Of a DNA stretch of 8,531 bases, positions 6,329 to 8,531 are shown piece after piece. Made by a program: the position numbers and the translations under genes. Source of the stretch: Cellvibrionaceae bacterium (GTDB lineage: Bacteria > Pseudomonadota > Gammaproteobacteria > Pseudomonadales > Cellvibrionaceae); contig JAOXRV010000545.1 in the NCBI GenBank assembly GCA_025800435.1, positions 1 to 8,531 of the forward strand. Reading direction: 5' to 3'. The stretch's first letter is position 1. Each line of letters opens with the position of its first letter. Below the pieces are notes generated by a model. That model had not been told where the DNA came from. It ran no database searches and was given only the letters and a program-made list of their open reading frames with translations.

Positions 6329-8531
6329 TTACACCGCAACGTCCTGAATCTCGACCGCGGCAATGCGCTTGCCTTCGTCGTGTTTGGCTTTAAAGCTGGC
6401 CATTTGGTCGAAGCTCAGGTAGCGATAGATATCGTCGGCCATGGCATCGATGTTTTTGGCGTACTCCATATACTCAGCCGGGGTTGGCAGTTTGCCCAAA
6501 ATCGCACCCACTGAGGCCAGCTCAGCGGAGGTCAGGTAAACATTGGCGCCATCGCCCAAGCGGTTGGGGAAGTTGCGAGTAGAGGTCGACAGCACCGTGC
6601 TGTTGGGGGCTACCCGGGCCTGGTTACCCATACACAGGGAGCAACCGGGCATTTCCATGCGTGCGCCAGCGCGGCCGAAGATATTGTAGTAACCCTCGTC
6701 CATCAGCTGCTGGGCGTCCATCTTAGTTGGGGGCGCCAGCCACAGGCGGGTGGCGATACCACCGTTGTGCTGATCCAGCAGTTTACCGGCGGCGCGGAAG
6801 TGGCCGATATTGGTCATACAGGAACCGATAAACACTTCGTTAACGGCATCGCCGGCCACTTCAGACAACAGCTTGGCATCGTCTGGGTCGTTGGGGCAGC
6901 AGACGATGGGCTCTTTGACTTCGTTCAGGTCAATCTCGATCACCGCTTTGTACTCGGCGTCGGCATCGGCCTTCATCAGGCTTGGGTTGGCCAGCCACTC
7001 TTCCATCTTCTGGGCGCGACGCTCCAGGGTACGGGGGTCGCCGTAACCGTCGGCTACCATGGCGCGCAGCAGGGTGATGTTGGACTGCAGGTACTCTTTA
7101 ACTGCGTCTTCTTCCAGCTCGATTGAACAACCGGCGGCAGAGCGCTCGGCGGAGGCGTCGGACAGCTCAAAAGCTTGCTCAACGGTCAGGCCTTTCAGGC
7201 CTTCAATTTCCAGGATACGACCGGAGAATTCGTTGATCTTGCCTTTCTTCTCAACGGTCAGCAGGCCCTGCTTGATACCGTAGTAGGGAATGGCGTGCAC
7301 CAAGTCGCGCAGGGTAATACCTGGCTGCATCTCGCCCTTAAAGCGGACCAGGATAGACTCTGGCATATCCAGCGGCATTACGCCGGTGGCGGCGGCAAAG
7401 GCAACCAAGCCAGAACCGGCGGGGAAGGAGATGCCCATGGGGAAGCGGGTGTGGGAGTCACCGCCGGTACCGACGGTATCGGGCAACAACATGCGGTTTA
7501 ACCAAGAGTGGATAACACCGTCACCTGGGCGCAGTGAAACACCGCCACGATTCATGATGAAATCGGGCAATGTGTGCTGGGTGCTGATATCCACGGGCTT
7601 GGGGTAGGCCGCAGTGTGGCAGAACGACTGCATGGTCAAATCGGCGGAGAAGCCCAGGCAAGCCAGGTCTTTAAGCTCGTCGCGGGTCATCGGGCCGGTG
7701 GTGTCCTGGGAGCCAACGGTAGTCATCTTGGGCTCGCAGTAGGTGCCGGGGCGGATACCTTGGCCTTCGGCCAGGCCACAGGCGCGACCAACCATCTTCT
7801 GGGCCAGGGAGAAGCCCTTGCCGGTATCTTCTGGGGACTCGGGCTGACGGAACAGGTCCGCAGCAGGCAGGCCCAGGGATTCCCGGGCTTTGGCGGTTAG
7901 GCCGCGGCCGATAATCAGCGGGATACGGCCACCGGCCTGAACCTCGTCCAGAATCACGTCGGATTTAAATTCATACTCGGACAGTACGTCGCCAGACTCG
8001 GACAGGATCTTGCCCTCGTAGGGGCGAATTTCGATCACATCGCCCATGTGCAGTTTTTCAACTGGGGCTTCAAATACCAGGGCGCCGGCGTCTTCCATGG
8101 TGTTAAAGAAGATGGGGGCAACCTTGCCGCCGATACAAACACCGCCGCCGCGCTTATTGGGTACGCCGGGCAGGTCGTCGCCGAAGAACCACAGTACCGA
8201 GTTGGTGGCAGATTTACGTGAAGAACCGGTACCGACCACGTCACCGACAAAGGCAACGGGCAGGCCCTTGGCCTTAATGGCGTCGATCTGGGCCATGGGG
8301 CCGGTTACGCCGTGCTCTTCTGGCTCCAGGCCATCGCGGGTCATTTTATAGGCAGCGCGGGCGTGTACTGGGATATCGGGCCGGCTCCAGGCGTCTGGGG
8401 CGGGGGAAAGGTCATCGGTATTGGTTTCACCGGTTACCTTAAATACGGTCATCTTGATGCTTTCGGCCACCTTGTCTTTGCCGGTAAACCACTCGGCATC
8501 GGCCCAAGATTGCATAACACCTTTGGCTACG
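6329..8531 (-). CDS. acnB: Aconitate hydratase B, bifunctional (N-terminus beyond the window)
   Basis: Interconverts citrate and isocitrate through cis-aconitate in the TCA cycle; AcnB enzymes also act as 2-methylisocitrate dehydratases in the methylcitrate cycle. Codons stay open to the right edge. They read VAKGV before the internal Met at 8515, matching the E. coli AcnB stretch that ends VMQSWADAEW, so the true start is upstream. Visible, counting that Met as 1: swivel-domain start VFKVTGETNTDDLSPAPDAW (24-43), GDVVGTGSSRKSATNSV (91-107), QDTTGPMTRDELKDLACLGF (270-289), GTGGDSHTRFP (349-359), GSCMTN (564-569) and PGCSLCMGNQAR (623-634). The three 4Fe-4S ligands are Cys566, Cys625 and Cys628. 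All are offset by 144 from E. coli Cys710, Cys769 and Cys772, so the full protein should be near 872 residues. About 140 residues, most of the N-terminal HEAT-like domain, are missing from view. E. coli AcnB apo-enzyme binds mRNA under iron starvation; the same is possible here but not shown. Ends with TAA before a strong terminator. Confidence 0.97.
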   Translation of the reverse strand, partial: VAKGVMQSWADAEWFTGKDKVAESIKMTVFKVTGETNTDDLSPAPDAWSRPDIPVHARAAYKMTRDGLEPEEHGVTGPMAQIDAIKAKGLPVAFVGDVVGTGSSRKSATNSVLWFFGDDLPGVPNKRGGGVCIGGKVAPIFFNTMEDAGALVFEAPVEKLHMGDVIEIRPYEGKILSESGDVLSEYEFKSDVILDEVQAGGRIPLIIGRGLTAKARESLGLPAADLFRQPESPEDTGKGFSLAQKMVGRACGLAEGQGIRPGTYCEPKMTTVGSQDTTGPMTRDELKDLACLGFSADLTMQSFCHTAAYPKPVDISTQHTLPDFIMNRGGVSLRPGDGVIHSWLNRMLLPDTVGTGGDSHTRFPMGISFPAGSGLVAFAAATGVMPLDMPESILVRFKGEMQPGITLRDLVHAIPYYGIKQGLLTVEKKGKINEFSGRILEIEGLKGLTVEQAFELSDASAERSAAGCSIELEEDAVKEYLQSNITLLRAMVADGYGDPRTLERRAQKMEEWLANPSLMKADADAEYKAVIEIDLNEVKEPIVCCPNDPDDAKLLSEVAGDAVNEVFIGSCMTNIGHFRAAGKLLDQHNGGIATRLWLAPPTKMDAQQLMDEGYYNIFGRAGARMEMPGCSLCMGNQARVAPNSTVLSTSTRNFPNRLGDGANVYLTSAELASVGAILGKLPTPAEYMEYAKNIDAMADDIYRYLSFDQMASFKAKHDEGKRIAAVEIQDVAV

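Noticed and set aside
6767..7900. Several plus-strand open frames of 74-119 codons inside acnB
   Set aside because: They run antisense to a highly conserved enzyme, have no family resemblance or ribosome binding sites that I can see, and are expected in GC-rich coding DNA.
8515..8531. Met at 8515 as the real start of acnB
   Set aside because: The frame stays open upstream and reads on as conserved AcnB sequence (VAKGV before MQSWADAEW), so this Met is internal.

Overview
The window looks like ordinary chromosomal backbone of a moderately GC-rich gammaproteobacterium. The RhlE-type helicase, the YhdH/AcuI reductase and the B-type aconitase all resemble Pseudomonas/E. coli-type homologues from memory. 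A marine oligotrophic lineage such as Cellvibrionales would fit, but that is a guess. I see no tRNA, rRNA, insertion sequence, CRISPR array, integrase or phage gene.

Layout, left to right. (1) Positions 1-839, minus strand: N-terminal part of a DEAD-box RNA helicase of the RhlE type, cut by the left edge. (2) Positions 840-1119: a divergent intergenic region with several palindromes and short repeats. (3) Positions 1120-2091, plus strand: an FMN-dependent nitronate monooxygenase-superfamily protein of the PA1024 (NADH:quinone reductase) type. Its start is best placed 66 bases inside the longest open frame. (4) A 24-bp convergent gap with a GC-rich hairpin. (5) Positions 2116-3099, minus: acrylyl-CoA reductase AcuI (YhdH). 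(6) Positions 3100-3270: its promoter region, with a perfect 12-bp palindrome on the -35. (7) Positions 3271-6123, minus: a 950-residue membrane-anchored GGDEF-EAL protein with a periplasmic sensor region and a PAS domain. (8) Positions 6124-6328: an AT-rich promoter region followed by the intrinsic terminator of the next gene. (9) Positions 6329-8531, minus: aconitate hydratase B (acnB), whose first ~140 residues lie beyond the right edge.

The genes do not form an obvious pathway. Each minus-strand gene is separated from the next by a gap with its own promoter-like or terminator signal, so they are probably separate transcription units. AcuI (acrylyl-CoA to propionyl-CoA) and AcnB (TCA and methylcitrate cycles) both touch C3/propionate metabolism. 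The NQR-type flavoprotein and AcuI are both NAD(P)H-linked oxidoreductases. These links are loose.

I did not find a convincing undescribed system. The items most worth a second look are regulatory: a Fur-box-like palindrome on the predicted -10 of the flavoprotein gene, a 14-bp tandem repeat in its leader, a 20-bp near-palindrome in the divergent region, and the palindrome on the acuI -35. The uncharacterised periplasmic sensor of the c-di-GMP enzyme is also of interest.
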